DNA of 64,000 nt from ATX-6F1 sp943369485 (GTDB lineage: Bacteria > Cyanobacteriota > Cyanobacteriia > PCC-6307 > Cyanobiaceae), in contig CALRNH020000008.1 in the NCBI GenBank assembly GCA_943369485.1, positions 109,100 to 173,099 on the forward strand, written 5' to 3'. The position numbers and the translations under genes were made by a program. Below, one piece after another: positions 1 to 8,665 of this stretch. The notes under the pieces were generated by a model. It was given only the letters and a program-made list of their open reading frames with translations, ran no database searches and was not told where the DNA came from. Position 1 is the first letter of the stretch; every line of letters begins with the position of its first letter.

Positions 1-2
1 AG

Positions 3-1985
3 GGCATCATCCACGCCGCCGGCGTCCTCGATGATGGTCTCCTGATCAACCAGACACCCGAGCGGTGCGCCGCGGTTGCCGCCGCCAAGGTGCTGGGCGC
101 CCTGCACCTCGACCGTTTGAGTCGTGGCCTGCCCCTTGACTTCTTCATCGGCTACTCCTCCGTGGCCGGCCTGCTGGGCTCACCGGGCCAGGCCGCCTAC
201 GGCGCCGCCAATGGAGCCCTCGATGGTCTGATGGCCGAGCGCCGGGCCCAGGGCTGGCCGGCCATGAGCATCAACTGGGGCCCCTGGGCTGGGGAGGGGA
301 TGGCGGCGGGGACGGCCGATTTCCTGCGCAAGATCAAGCCTGATCAGGCCCTTGCCAGCTTGGAGCGCTGGTTGGGTAGCACTGAGGCCCGGGCCGTGGT
401 CGTGGAGCTCGAGGAGCAGGCCCATGATCGCTTCGTGCCCCGGTTCAAGGCCCTGACCCAGGAGCTCACTGTGATCAGGGAGTTGGAGGGTCAAGCGGAT
501 GGGGCGACGGCTGAAGAGGCCATGCTGGGGTGTCTGGCCGATGTGCTGGCCGAACTCGGCGGCTATGACCGGGCCGATCTTCAGGCCAGCACCGACCTGC
601 AGGTGCTTGGCATGGATTCGATGATGGCTGTGGAGCTGGCTACGGCGGTCCAGGCTGGGCTGGGGGTGAGCCTGGGACTGGGAGCGATGGCGGGGGATCC
701 CACCCTGGGCAGTCTGGCCAGCCATCTGCTCCATCTGATCGGAGGGGGCGGCCCGTCTCTCAGCACTGTCGGTGTGGACACCGACCTGGCCGCCGAAGCG
801 GTGTTGCCGGCTGACTGGCACTGGCCGTTCAACGCTACAGGCCCTGCCCAGGCCGGCCCATCGCCGGATGGCCCTGGTCAGGCGGTGCTGGTGACCGGGG
901 CCACCGGCTTCCTTGGTGCCCATCTGCTCGCCGATCAGCTCGAGCGCTGGCCCGCTCTCAGCCTCCATTGCCTGGCCCGCGCCGATTCCGACCAGGGGGC
1001 CTGGGATCGGGTGCAGGCCAACCTGCGCAGCTACGGACTCTGGCGGGAGGCCTACGGCGAGCGGATCGTCGGGGTGGCGGGCGACCTCGCCAGGCCCCGC
1101 TTCGGCCTCGATCCCGCCAGCTTCAGCGCCCTGGCGGAAGGCCTTGACGGCATCCTCCACAACGGCGCCCAGCTCAGCTACACCCTCCCCTACAGCCAGC
1201 TTCGCGCCGCCAATGTGGGGGGCACCCTGGAGGTGCTTCGGCTGGCGGTGGCCGGCCCACGCCCGTTGCCCGTCCAGTTCATCTCCAGCACCGCGGTGGC
1301 CGAGGCGGCCGCCTACCGCGACCGGGACATCCTTGAGTCCGATGACCTCTCGGAATGGCGTGGGATTGTGCTCGGCTACTCCCAGACCAAGTGGGTGAGT
1401 GAGCGCCTGATGCTGGCCGCCGCCGCCCGGGGCCTGCCGGTGACGGTGTACCGGCCACCCCTGATCGGCGGCCACTCCCGCTCAGGTGCCTGGAACGCCG
1501 ACGACTACATCCACCGCCTGGTGCGGGGCTGCCTTGAGCTCGGCCAGACCCTCGATGTGATGGCAGAGCTGGATCTGGTGCCCGTGGATTACGTCAGTGA
1601 CGCCGTCGGCGCCCTGGCCTGGAAGGGGGAGCATGCCGGACAGGTGTTCCACCTCAACCATCCCCAGCCGGTGTTGTGGAGCGACCTGCTGGCGGGATTC
1701 AGCGACCATAGCCCCCGGCCGGTTCCGCTTGAGGATTGGCTGCTGGCGTTGTCGGAGCAGCCCGCCAATCCGCTCTATCCCCTGCTTCCCTTCTTCTCCC
1801 AGCGCTGGGGGAGTGAACAACTCACCTATTCCCAGTTGATGACGCCCGGTCTGCGTTCCAGGCCCAGTTGCCACCAAACCGAGGCGGTCCTGCGAGCGCT
1901 CGGGGTGGTGTGCCCCAGCCGCGAGGAACTGATCGAACGTTATTCCGGCCTGTTCCTGCGGGAATTGTCTGGGCGACCTGGATAG
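3..1985 (+). CDS. Type I polyketide synthase, C-terminal part (KR end - ACP - thioester reductase), partial at 5' end
   Basis: The reading frame is open from the window edge, so the gene starts upstream. The first ~110 residues are the C-terminal half of a ketoreductase: an HAAG motif, then the SS...YGAAN active-site region (Ser/Tyr) and a WGPW motif. An acyl-carrier domain follows, with LGMDSMM and the phosphopantetheine serine at codon 618-620. From about nt 880 there is a thioester-reductase (SDR) domain with VTGATGFLG for NAD(P)H and a YSQTK catalytic pair. A terminal reductase of this type releases the acyl chain from ACP as an aldehyde or alcohol. It lies 4 nt upstream of a second PKS gene on the same strand, so the two are probably one operon. 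The product cannot be told from the sequence. Domain calls are firm; loading and extension domains, if any, lie outside the window. Confidence 0.9.
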   Translation, partial: GIIHAAGVLDDGLLINQTPERCAAVAAAKVLGALHLDRLSRGLPLDFFIGYSSVAGLLGSPGQAAYGAANGALDGLMAERRAQGWPAMSINWGPWAGEGMAAGTADFLRKIKPDQALASLERWLGSTEARAVVVELEEQAHDRFVPRFKALTQELTVIRELEGQADGATAEEAMLGCLADVLAELGGYDRADLQASTDLQVLGMDSMMAVELATAVQAGLGVSLGLGAMAGDPTLGSLASHLLHLIGGGGPSLSTVGVDTDLAAEAVLPADWHWPFNATGPAQAGPSPDGPGQAVLVTGATGFLGAHLLADQLERWPALSLHCLARADSDQGAWDRVQANLRSYGLWREAYGERIVGVAGDLARPRFGLDPASFSALAEGLDGILHNGAQLSYTLPYSQLRAANVGGTLEVLRLAVAGPRPLPVQFISSTAVAEAAAYRDRDILESDDLSEWRGIVLGYSQTKWVSERLMLAAAARGLPVTVYRPPLIGGHSRSGAWNADDYIHRLVRGCLELGQTLDVMAELDLVPVDYVSDAVGALAWKGEHAGQVFHLNHPQPVLWSDLLAGFSDHSPRPVPLEDWLLALSEQPANPLYPLLPFFSQRWGSEQLTYSQLMTPGLRSRPSCHQTEAVLRALGVVCPSREELIERYSGLFLRELSGRPG

Positions 1986-1989
1986 AATT

Positions 1990-4900
1990 TTGAACCGCTT
2001 TGAGCCCCCAGCCCAGCTTCCGCAGGAGCCGATTGCGATCGTGGGCATCGGCTGCCGCCTGCCGGGAGGGGTGGATTCAGCCACGGATTTCTGGGACTTG
2101 CTGAGCGAAGGGCGGGATGCGATCACCGAGGTGCCACCGGATCGTTGGGATCTGGCGCTCCATTTCGATCCCGATCCCCAACGGCCCCTGCATCAGCACG
2201 TGCGGCATGGGGGTTTCATTGAGGGCATCGATCAGTTCGACGCAGCTTTCTTCGGCATCTCGCCCCGGGAGGCGATCTGCATGGATCCGCAGCAGCGGTT
2301 GTTGCTGGAGGTGGCCTGGCGCGCTCTCGACGATGGGGGGCAGACCGTGGAGGCTGTGCGCGGCCAGGCGGTGGGGGTGTTCATCGGGATCTCCGCGGCG
2401 GATTACAGAAATCTGCTCTGGAGTTCCAGCGAGAACTATGCCGTTCCCGACAACGAGCCCTTCGTGCTGCCTGGGAACTCCGGCTCGATCGCGGCGAACC
2501 GGCTCTCCTACTTCTTCGACTTCAAGGGTCCAAGTTTTGCCGTGGATACGGCCTGCTCCTCGTCTCTGGTGGCCGTGCACCTGGCCTGCGAAAGCCTCTG
2601 GCGAGGCGAGTCGGTGGCGGCCCTGGCGGGGGGGGTCCAGGCCCTGATCAGCCCCGGCAGCCAGATGGGGTTCTGCAAGGCCGGTCTGCTCTCCCCCGAT
2701 GGCCGCTGCAAGAGTTTCGATGCCAGCGCCGATGGCTACGTGCGTTCCGAAGGGGCCGGAGCGGTGCTGCTCAAGCCCCTTTCAGCGGCCCTGGCCAACC
2801 GCGATCGGATCTATGCGCTGATCCACGGCACGGCGATCAATTCCGATGGCCGCAGCAACGGCATGGTGGCGCCCAACCTGCAGTCCCAGGTGGCCTGCGT
2901 GCGCCAGGCCTTCATGAGGGCCGGCATCGACCCGGCGGCCACCCAGTACGTCGAGGCCCATGGCACGGGAACGCGCCAGGGCGATCCCGTGGAACTGCAG
3001 GCCCTCGGCACGGTGCTCGGGGAAGGCAGGCCCCATGACCAGCCCTGCCGGGTGGGCTCGGTGAAGAGCAATCTGGGCCATGGCGAAACCGTGGCGGGAA
3101 TCACCGGCCTGATCAAGGCGGCCCTCTGCGTCCACCACCGGCAGATCCCAGCCAGCCTGCATTGCCGGACCCCCAATCCTGCGGTTGATTTCAGTGGGTT
3201 GAAGCTCAGGGTCCAGACCTCGCTGGAGCCCTTTCCGCAAGCGGATCGTGAGGCCGTGGTGGGGGTCAGTTCCTTTGGATTCGGCGGCACCAACGCCCAT
3301 GTCGTGCTGGGCGAGCCGCCCGACCCGGAGGCGGCGGCGGGTGCGCTGCCCCCGGCGCTGAAGCCACTGCCGCTTCAACTGCTCAGCCTCTCGGCCCACT
3401 CCGATGCGGCCTTAAGGCAGAAAGCGAGTGACCTGGCCGACCTACTGCGAGAGCAGCCTGATCTCTCTTTGGTTGATCTCTGTGCCACGGCCAACCAGCG
3501 GCGCAGTCAGCTGTCGCGCCGGCTGGTTGGCCTGGCCCCGAATCACGCCGTTTTGAAGCAGCAGCTCGATGACTTCGCCGCGGGCGGGGATCCCCAGGGG
3601 ATCATCTGGGGCCAGGCCTCGCGGCGCCCCGGCAAGCTCGCTTTCCTGTTCACCGGCCAGGGATCCCAGACCCTGGGCATGGCCGAAGGGCTGCTTCGTC
3701 ACCATCCCGTGTTCCGAGCGGCGTTCGAGACCTGCACCCGGCTGATGGATCCGCTCTTGCCCCAGCCCCTGGCCGGGGTGATCTACCCAGCCGCTGGCAG
3801 GGAAGAGGCGGCCGCCTCTTCCCTGAACCAGACCCGTTACACCCAACCGGCCCTGTTTGTGGTGGGCTACGCCCTCGCCCAGCTCTGGCAAAGCTGGGGA
3901 ATCCGTCCCGACCTGCTGATGGGTCACAGCGTCGGTGAAGTGGTGGCCGCCCATCTGGCGGGGGTGTTCAGCCTGGAAGACGCCATCCGGTTGGTGGTGG
4001 CGCGGGGGCGCCTGATGCAGGAACTGCCCCCCGGTGGCGGGATGGTGGCCCTGCTGGCCACGGCCGATCAGCTGGAACGGCTGCTGCAGCAGCATCCTCA
4101 GCTCACAGTCGCCGCCAGCAACGGGCCCGCCAACACCGTGCTCTCCGGCCCGCTGCAGGCCTTGGATCACCTGGAACGTCAGACCCAGGCCCAGGGGCTT
4201 GTGGTTCACCGCCTTGCGGTGAGCCATGCCTTCCATTCCCCGGCCATGGCACCGATGCTCGACGCGTTCGCGCAGGAACTGGCCCAGCTCGAGTTCCAGC
4301 CCCCCCGCCAGCCCCTGGTCAGCAATCTCACCGGCCGGCTCGCCGGTGAGGAGATCGCCCATCCTTCCTACTGGTGTGATCACCTGATTCGGCCGGTGAA
4401 GTTCGCCAGGGGGATGGACGTCCTGGCCGCCCAGGGAGCCCAGACCTTCCTGGAGATCGGAGCCCGCCCCACTCTCACCGGCATGGGGCGTCAGTGCCTA
4501 CCGGATCCGGCGCTGGCCTGGTGGCCCAGCCTGCGCCCCGGTCAAGAAGATCTCAGCGTCATGCTCACCAGCCTGGCCCAATTGCATCGTCAGGGCCACC
4601 GGGTCGACTGGACCGGTTTTCACCGGCCCTTCCCCCAGCGTTGGGTGGGTTTGCCCGGTTACCCGTTCCAGCGGCAGCGGTTCTGGTGGCCTGTGTTCGG
4701 GCAGTCGAAGGAACCGGCCAGTCTCTGGCTGGATCAGATTCTTGGGTCTCCGGCGGAGCTGGCGGCACGCACGGGAGGCGCCTTGGCTGGATCCGCCCCC
4801 CTTAAGGAAGACGACGGGCAGCTGAGGCGGCTTGACCTTCCCGGTGGCCGGGAGCAGCGCTTCGAGATCGTGCTCCGGGCGGATCGACAGGTCGACCTGG

Positions 4901-7900
4901 CCGACCATGCCCTACGCCGCCAGGTGGTGTTTCCCGCCGCTGGCTTCCTGATCCTCGCCTTGCAGCAGCTCCAGGAGCTGGGCAAACCGCTTGCCATTGA
5001 GGGGCTGAATCTGGAGCGCAGCCTCAAGCTGCACCAGTCCCCAATGCGGCTGCAACTGGTGATCGCTGAGGGTCCAACCTCCCAGAGCCTGGAGTTTCAC
5101 AGCCTGGAGTGGCCCAAGGCCGGTGCTGAGGCGGGCGATCAACAACCCCAGTGGAGCTTCCATGGCGGGGGTCTGTTGCCCGCTGCTGGCGATTCGAATC
5201 CAGCCGCGCCCTTTGAGCCCTGCGAAGGCCCCCCCACCGCCGTGGCCGTGGAGCTGGCGGGTTTCTACGCGGCTTTGGAGCGCATCGGACTGGTGTACGG
5301 ACCCAGCTTCCGTGGGGTGGTTGGGCTCAGGCAGGAGCAAGGCCGCGCCTGGGCCGAGCTGGCCCGCCCCCCTGGTGCCAGGGATTGGGCCCTGCTCGAC
5401 GCCTGCCTGCAGGTGGTGGCGGCCACGATTGATCCGGCTGCCGTGGCTGGCCAGGTGTTCCTTCCTGTTGGCTTTGATCGCCTCTGGTTGGCCCGGTTGC
5501 CGCTGCCGGATCGTTTGCAGGTCCAGGTGCGGCTGGTCGCCAGTGACGAGGAGGCTTTCGTGGAAGCCGACTTGCTGGTGCTCGACCCTTCCCTGGCAGG
5601 ACCGGAGGCCGTGATCGGCTGGATCGAAGGCTTCCGCCTGCGCCGGCTTCCCCGCCAGGCCCTGGACTGGCTGTTTCCGCTGCCGGAGGAGGCCGGCTCC
5701 GGGGCCGATCGTCCTACGGACTGGCTGTACCAGAGCGTCTGGACAAGCCTGCCGCCGGAGCCACAGCTCACACCACGGCCAGCGCCGATGCGCCCGCCCC
5801 AGGCCCCCTGGCTGGTGGGAGCCAGCGAGGACCAGGCTGTTTCCTTCCTGGCCTGGATGGCCCAGGGGGCTGTTGAGGTCGGCCGGCTTGGCTTCGGGGA
5901 GCCTGTGCCCGGTCCGGGACCGGTGCTGTTCTGGCCGGATCTGACCAGCACGTCGCTTCAGGCGGTGCTGGAGGCTCTGCTGCTCCTCGCCCAGCAGCTC
6001 GGCAGCGACCCAAAACGCTCCCCCCAGCCCCGCCGGGTGATGCTGGTGCTGGAGGGGGATGGCCCAGCCCAGGGCGCTCTGGAAGCCTTCAGCAAGACCG
6101 CGGCCCTCGAGCAGGGCCAGCTGAGCTGGAGCCGTCTCTGGCTGCCGGAGGATCGGGCCCTGGCTCCGGGGCCTGACGACTGGCCGCTGCTCTGGGGGCT
6201 GGCCGAGCAGGAGGCCGCGATCAGCTGGCAGAACGGCGCCGCCCGCCTGGAGCGCCTCATGCCTCTCCCCCCCGATCGCTTCCGCTGGGGGATCGGCTCG
6301 TTTGGGATCCTTGAAACCCTTCAAGCGGAGCCCCTGCCCGTTCAGGAGCCGGCGCCGGGGGAGGTGCGGGTGGCCGTGGCTGCCACCGGCCTCAACTTCC
6401 GCGATGTGCTCAATGCCCTTGGCCTCCTGAGGACCTACAGCCGCCAGCTGGGGCTCGATGAGGAAGCCCAGGTGCCCTTCGGCGGCGAGTGCGTCGGCCA
6501 GGTGGAGTCCTGCGGTGAGGGCGTTCCCCCGGAACTGATCGGCCAGACGGTGGTGGCGGCCCTGGCGGTGGGCAGCCTGGCCAGCCATGTCTGCTGCCGC
6601 GCTGAACTGGTGGTGCCGTTGCCGGCCACCATGGACCCTGAGGTGGGCGCCAGTGTGACCACCGCCTTCCTCACCGCGCAGTACGGGCTGGTGGAGCTCG
6701 CTGGTCTGAAGGCCGGTGAAACGGTGCTGATCCATGCGGCCGCCGGCGGTGTGGGCCAAGCGGCCCTGCAGGTGGCCCGCCGTTGCGGCGCCCGCATCCT
6801 GGCCACGGCCAGTGCTGCGAAGCACGAGGGACTCCTGGCGCAGGGGGTGGAGGCGGTGTTCGATTCCCGCAGCCTCGCCTTCGCCGAGCAGGTGCTTGCC
6901 CACACCGGCGGCTGCGGCGTCGATGTGGTGCTCAACAGCCTCAAGGGCGACGGGGTGGAGGCCGGCTTCCGAGCCCTGGCGACGGGGGGGCGCTTCATCG
7001 AGCTCGGCAAGATCGAGAACTGGAGCCGCCAGCAGGCTCTTGAGCGGCGCCCCGATGCCAGCTACCTGCCGTTTGATCTGCTGGAGGTGGCGGCAGCCAG
7101 GCCTGGCCTGGTCCGTGGTCTTCTGGTGCAGCTGATCGACCAGCTCAGCGATGGTCAGCTGACCCCGTTGCCGGTCACCGTTTTCCCGAACGAGCGCAGT
7201 GTCGAGGCCTTCCGGCTGCTGGCCCAGGCCCGCCACACCGGCAAGGTGGTGATCACCCAGACCCCCAGGCCAGAGGCTTTGAGGGTTCATGGCGAAGGGG
7301 CTTATCTGGTCAGTGGCGCCCTGGGGGGGATCGGCCGGCAGTTGCTGCCTTGGCTCGTCGATCAGGGGGCGAGGGAGTTGGTGCTGGTCTGCCGCAGCCT
7401 GGAAGAGCCCCCAGAGGCGGCCCTTGCCCTGCTGGAAAGCCTGGAGCAGCGGGGGGTTCGCCTGCACCGCCTGGCGATCGATCTGACGGCGGCGGCGGTG
7501 TCCGATCGGTTGCGGCTCGGCCTCAACAGTGTGGAGCGCCCGCTTCGGGGGTTTTTCCATGCGGCGGGTCAGCTGGATGATGGCCTGATCGATCGCCAGA
7601 CACCGGAGCGTCTGGCGGCGGCGCTGGCCGTCAAGCACAACGGCTGGCTTGCCATTGAGGAGGCCCTGGCGCAGCAGCCCCTCGACTTCGGGGTGGCCTT
7701 CTCATCGATGGCCTCGCTGCTGGGTTCTCCTGGTCAGAGCGGCTATGGAGCCGCCAATGGGGCTCTCGATGGCGCCTGCCGGGCGGCCGCTGCCGCCCAC
7801 CGCCTGGCGATCCAATGGGGACCCTGGCAGGGGGAGGGGATGGCGGCGGCCATGGCCGGGCGGGATCGACAGAGGCTCAAGGGCCTGGGGGTGGGACTGT

Positions 7901-8508
7901 TGCCACCAGCGGGCGCTCTGGTGGCCTTGGAGAGCCTGATGAGCAGGAGCAGCAGAGGCAACGTGGCGGTGCTCAACATCAACTGGGAGCGCCTGGCACG
8001 GCAGGCTCCCCGAGGCCAGAGGTCCTTCCTGGCGACGCTCCTGGCCTCCGGCGCTTCAGGTACGTCACTGGCTGGCGACGCTGGCCCACCCGCCCTACTG
8101 GCTGTGCTGCAGGCCACCCCGGCCATGGAACGCCAGGCCGAGCTGCGAACGTTTGTGCAGGAGCAGTTGGCCAAGGTGCTGGGCCTGGCCGACGCGGATC
8201 AGATCGATGCGTCTGAGCCACTCTTCAACATGGGGCTCGATTCTTTGATGGCGCTCGAGTTCAATGTGCTGCTGGAGAAGAACCTGGGCGTATCGCTGTC
8301 CGAATCGCTGGTGTTCGAGAAGCCCACGGTGGATGATCTGGTAGAGCACTTCCTCGTGGAGGTGCTGTTCCTGACGGACCCATCGCCCAAGCCATCACAG
8401 CCTGATTCATTGGAAGCCTCAGCTTCCAGCCTCGCCTGGGATCAAAAGCTCGAAGCGGTCGCGGCAATGCCTGTTGAGGATTTGGTGCGGCAACTGCGGG
8501 GTGAGTAG
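1990..8508 (+). CDS. Type I highly reducing polyketide synthase module (KS-AT-DH-ER-KR-ACP)
   Basis: A complete 2172-residue single module, read from TTG 5 nt after the preceding PKS gene. Order: ketosynthase (~12-440; DTACSSS with Cys189, EAHGTGT and KSNLGH histidines); acyltransferase (~550-860; GHSVGE with Ser647 and an AFHSP motif typical of malonyl-CoA selection); dehydratase (~950-1230; His973 and Asp1137 in LLDACLQ); enoyl reductase (~1430-1745; GGVGQAALQVA nucleotide loop); ketoreductase (~1770-1960; SGALGGIG, YGAAN); ACP (~2055-2125; GLDSLM with Ser2085). Such a module adds a two-carbon unit and reduces it fully to methylene. There is no thioesterase; release probably uses the thioester reductase of the neighbouring protein. 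The dehydratase HxxxGxxxxP box has Arg in place of Gly. A lipid or glycolipid aglycone is plausible, but this is inference. Confidence 0.93.
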   Translation: MNRFEPPAQLPQEPIAIVGIGCRLPGGVDSATDFWDLLSEGRDAITEVPPDRWDLALHFDPDPQRPLHQHVRHGGFIEGIDQFDAAFFGISPREAICMDPQQRLLLEVAWRALDDGGQTVEAVRGQAVGVFIGISAADYRNLLWSSSENYAVPDNEPFVLPGNSGSIAANRLSYFFDFKGPSFAVDTACSSSLVAVHLACESLWRGESVAALAGGVQALISPGSQMGFCKAGLLSPDGRCKSFDASADGYVRSEGAGAVLLKPLSAALANRDRIYALIHGTAINSDGRSNGMVAPNLQSQVACVRQAFMRAGIDPAATQYVEAHGTGTRQGDPVELQALGTVLGEGRPHDQPCRVGSVKSNLGHGETVAGITGLIKAALCVHHRQIPASLHCRTPNPAVDFSGLKLRVQTSLEPFPQADREAVVGVSSFGFGGTNAHVVLGEPPDPEAAAGALPPALKPLPLQLLSLSAHSDAALRQKASDLADLLREQPDLSLVDLCATANQRRSQLSRRLVGLAPNHAVLKQQLDDFAAGGDPQGIIWGQASRRPGKLAFLFTGQGSQTLGMAEGLLRHHPVFRAAFETCTRLMDPLLPQPLAGVIYPAAGREEAAASSLNQTRYTQPALFVVGYALAQLWQSWGIRPDLLMGHSVGEVVAAHLAGVFSLEDAIRLVVARGRLMQELPPGGGMVALLATADQLERLLQQHPQLTVAASNGPANTVLSGPLQALDHLERQTQAQGLVVHRLAVSHAFHSPAMAPMLDAFAQELAQLEFQPPRQPLVSNLTGRLAGEEIAHPSYWCDHLIRPVKFARGMDVLAAQGAQTFLEIGARPTLTGMGRQCLPDPALAWWPSLRPGQEDLSVMLTSLAQLHRQGHRVDWTGFHRPFPQRWVGLPGYPFQRQRFWWPVFGQSKEPASLWLDQILGSPAELAARTGGALAGSAPLKEDDGQLRRLDLPGGREQRFEIVLRADRQVDLADHALRRQVVFPAAGFLILALQQLQELGKPLAIEGLNLERSLKLHQSPMRLQLVIAEGPTSQSLEFHSLEWPKAGAEAGDQQPQWSFHGGGLLPAAGDSNPAAPFEPCEGPPTAVAVELAGFYAALERIGLVYGPSFRGVVGLRQEQGRAWAELARPPGARDWALLDACLQVVAATIDPAAVAGQVFLPVGFDRLWLARLPLPDRLQVQVRLVASDEEAFVEADLLVLDPSLAGPEAVIGWIEGFRLRRLPRQALDWLFPLPEEAGSGADRPTDWLYQSVWTSLPPEPQLTPRPAPMRPPQAPWLVGASEDQAVSFLAWMAQGAVEVGRLGFGEPVPGPGPVLFWPDLTSTSLQAVLEALLLLAQQLGSDPKRSPQPRRVMLVLEGDGPAQGALEAFSKTAALEQGQLSWSRLWLPEDRALAPGPDDWPLLWGLAEQEAAISWQNGAARLERLMPLPPDRFRWGIGSFGILETLQAEPLPVQEPAPGEVRVAVAATGLNFRDVLNALGLLRTYSRQLGLDEEAQVPFGGECVGQVESCGEGVPPELIGQTVVAALAVGSLASHVCCRAELVVPLPATMDPEVGASVTTAFLTAQYGLVELAGLKAGETVLIHAAAGGVGQAALQVARRCGARILATASAAKHEGLLAQGVEAVFDSRSLAFAEQVLAHTGGCGVDVVLNSLKGDGVEAGFRALATGGRFIELGKIENWSRQQALERRPDASYLPFDLLEVAAARPGLVRGLLVQLIDQLSDGQLTPLPVTVFPNERSVEAFRLLAQARHTGKVVITQTPRPEALRVHGEGAYLVSGALGGIGRQLLPWLVDQGARELVLVCRSLEEPPEAALALLESLEQRGVRLHRLAIDLTAAAVSDRLRLGLNSVERPLRGFFHAAGQLDDGLIDRQTPERLAAALAVKHNGWLAIEEALAQQPLDFGVAFSSMASLLGSPGQSGYGAANGALDGACRAAAAAHRLAIQWGPWQGEGMAAAMAGRDRQRLKGLGVGLLPPAGALVALESLMSRSSRGNVAVLNINWERLARQAPRGQRSFLATLLASGASGTSLAGDAGPPALLAVLQATPAMERQAELRTFVQEQLAKVLGLADADQIDASEPLFNMGLDSLMALEFNVLLEKNLGVSLSESLVFEKPTVDDLVEHFLVEVLFLTDPSPKPSQPDSLEASASSLAWDQKLEAVAAMPVEDLVRQLRGE

Positions 8509-8665
8509 GTGTAGTCACAGCCCGGAAATATCATCCCCTCCCCATCAGGTTTTCCAGGATCTTTATTGATATTTGAGCTTGGTTCTGCCGCGTTAGTGGT
8601 GATGGCGGTTTGCGTCGTATTGGTGATCAATTCACTGGTCAAGCCCATTAACAGGTCGGGCGGGA

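Noticed and set aside
4912..7638. Very long open frame (908 codons) on the minus strand opposite the PKS module
   Set aside because: It lies wholly opposite a PKS with complete domains; its product has no recognisable domain and is rich in His, Gln and Arg, as expected for an antisense frame in GC-rich coding DNA.
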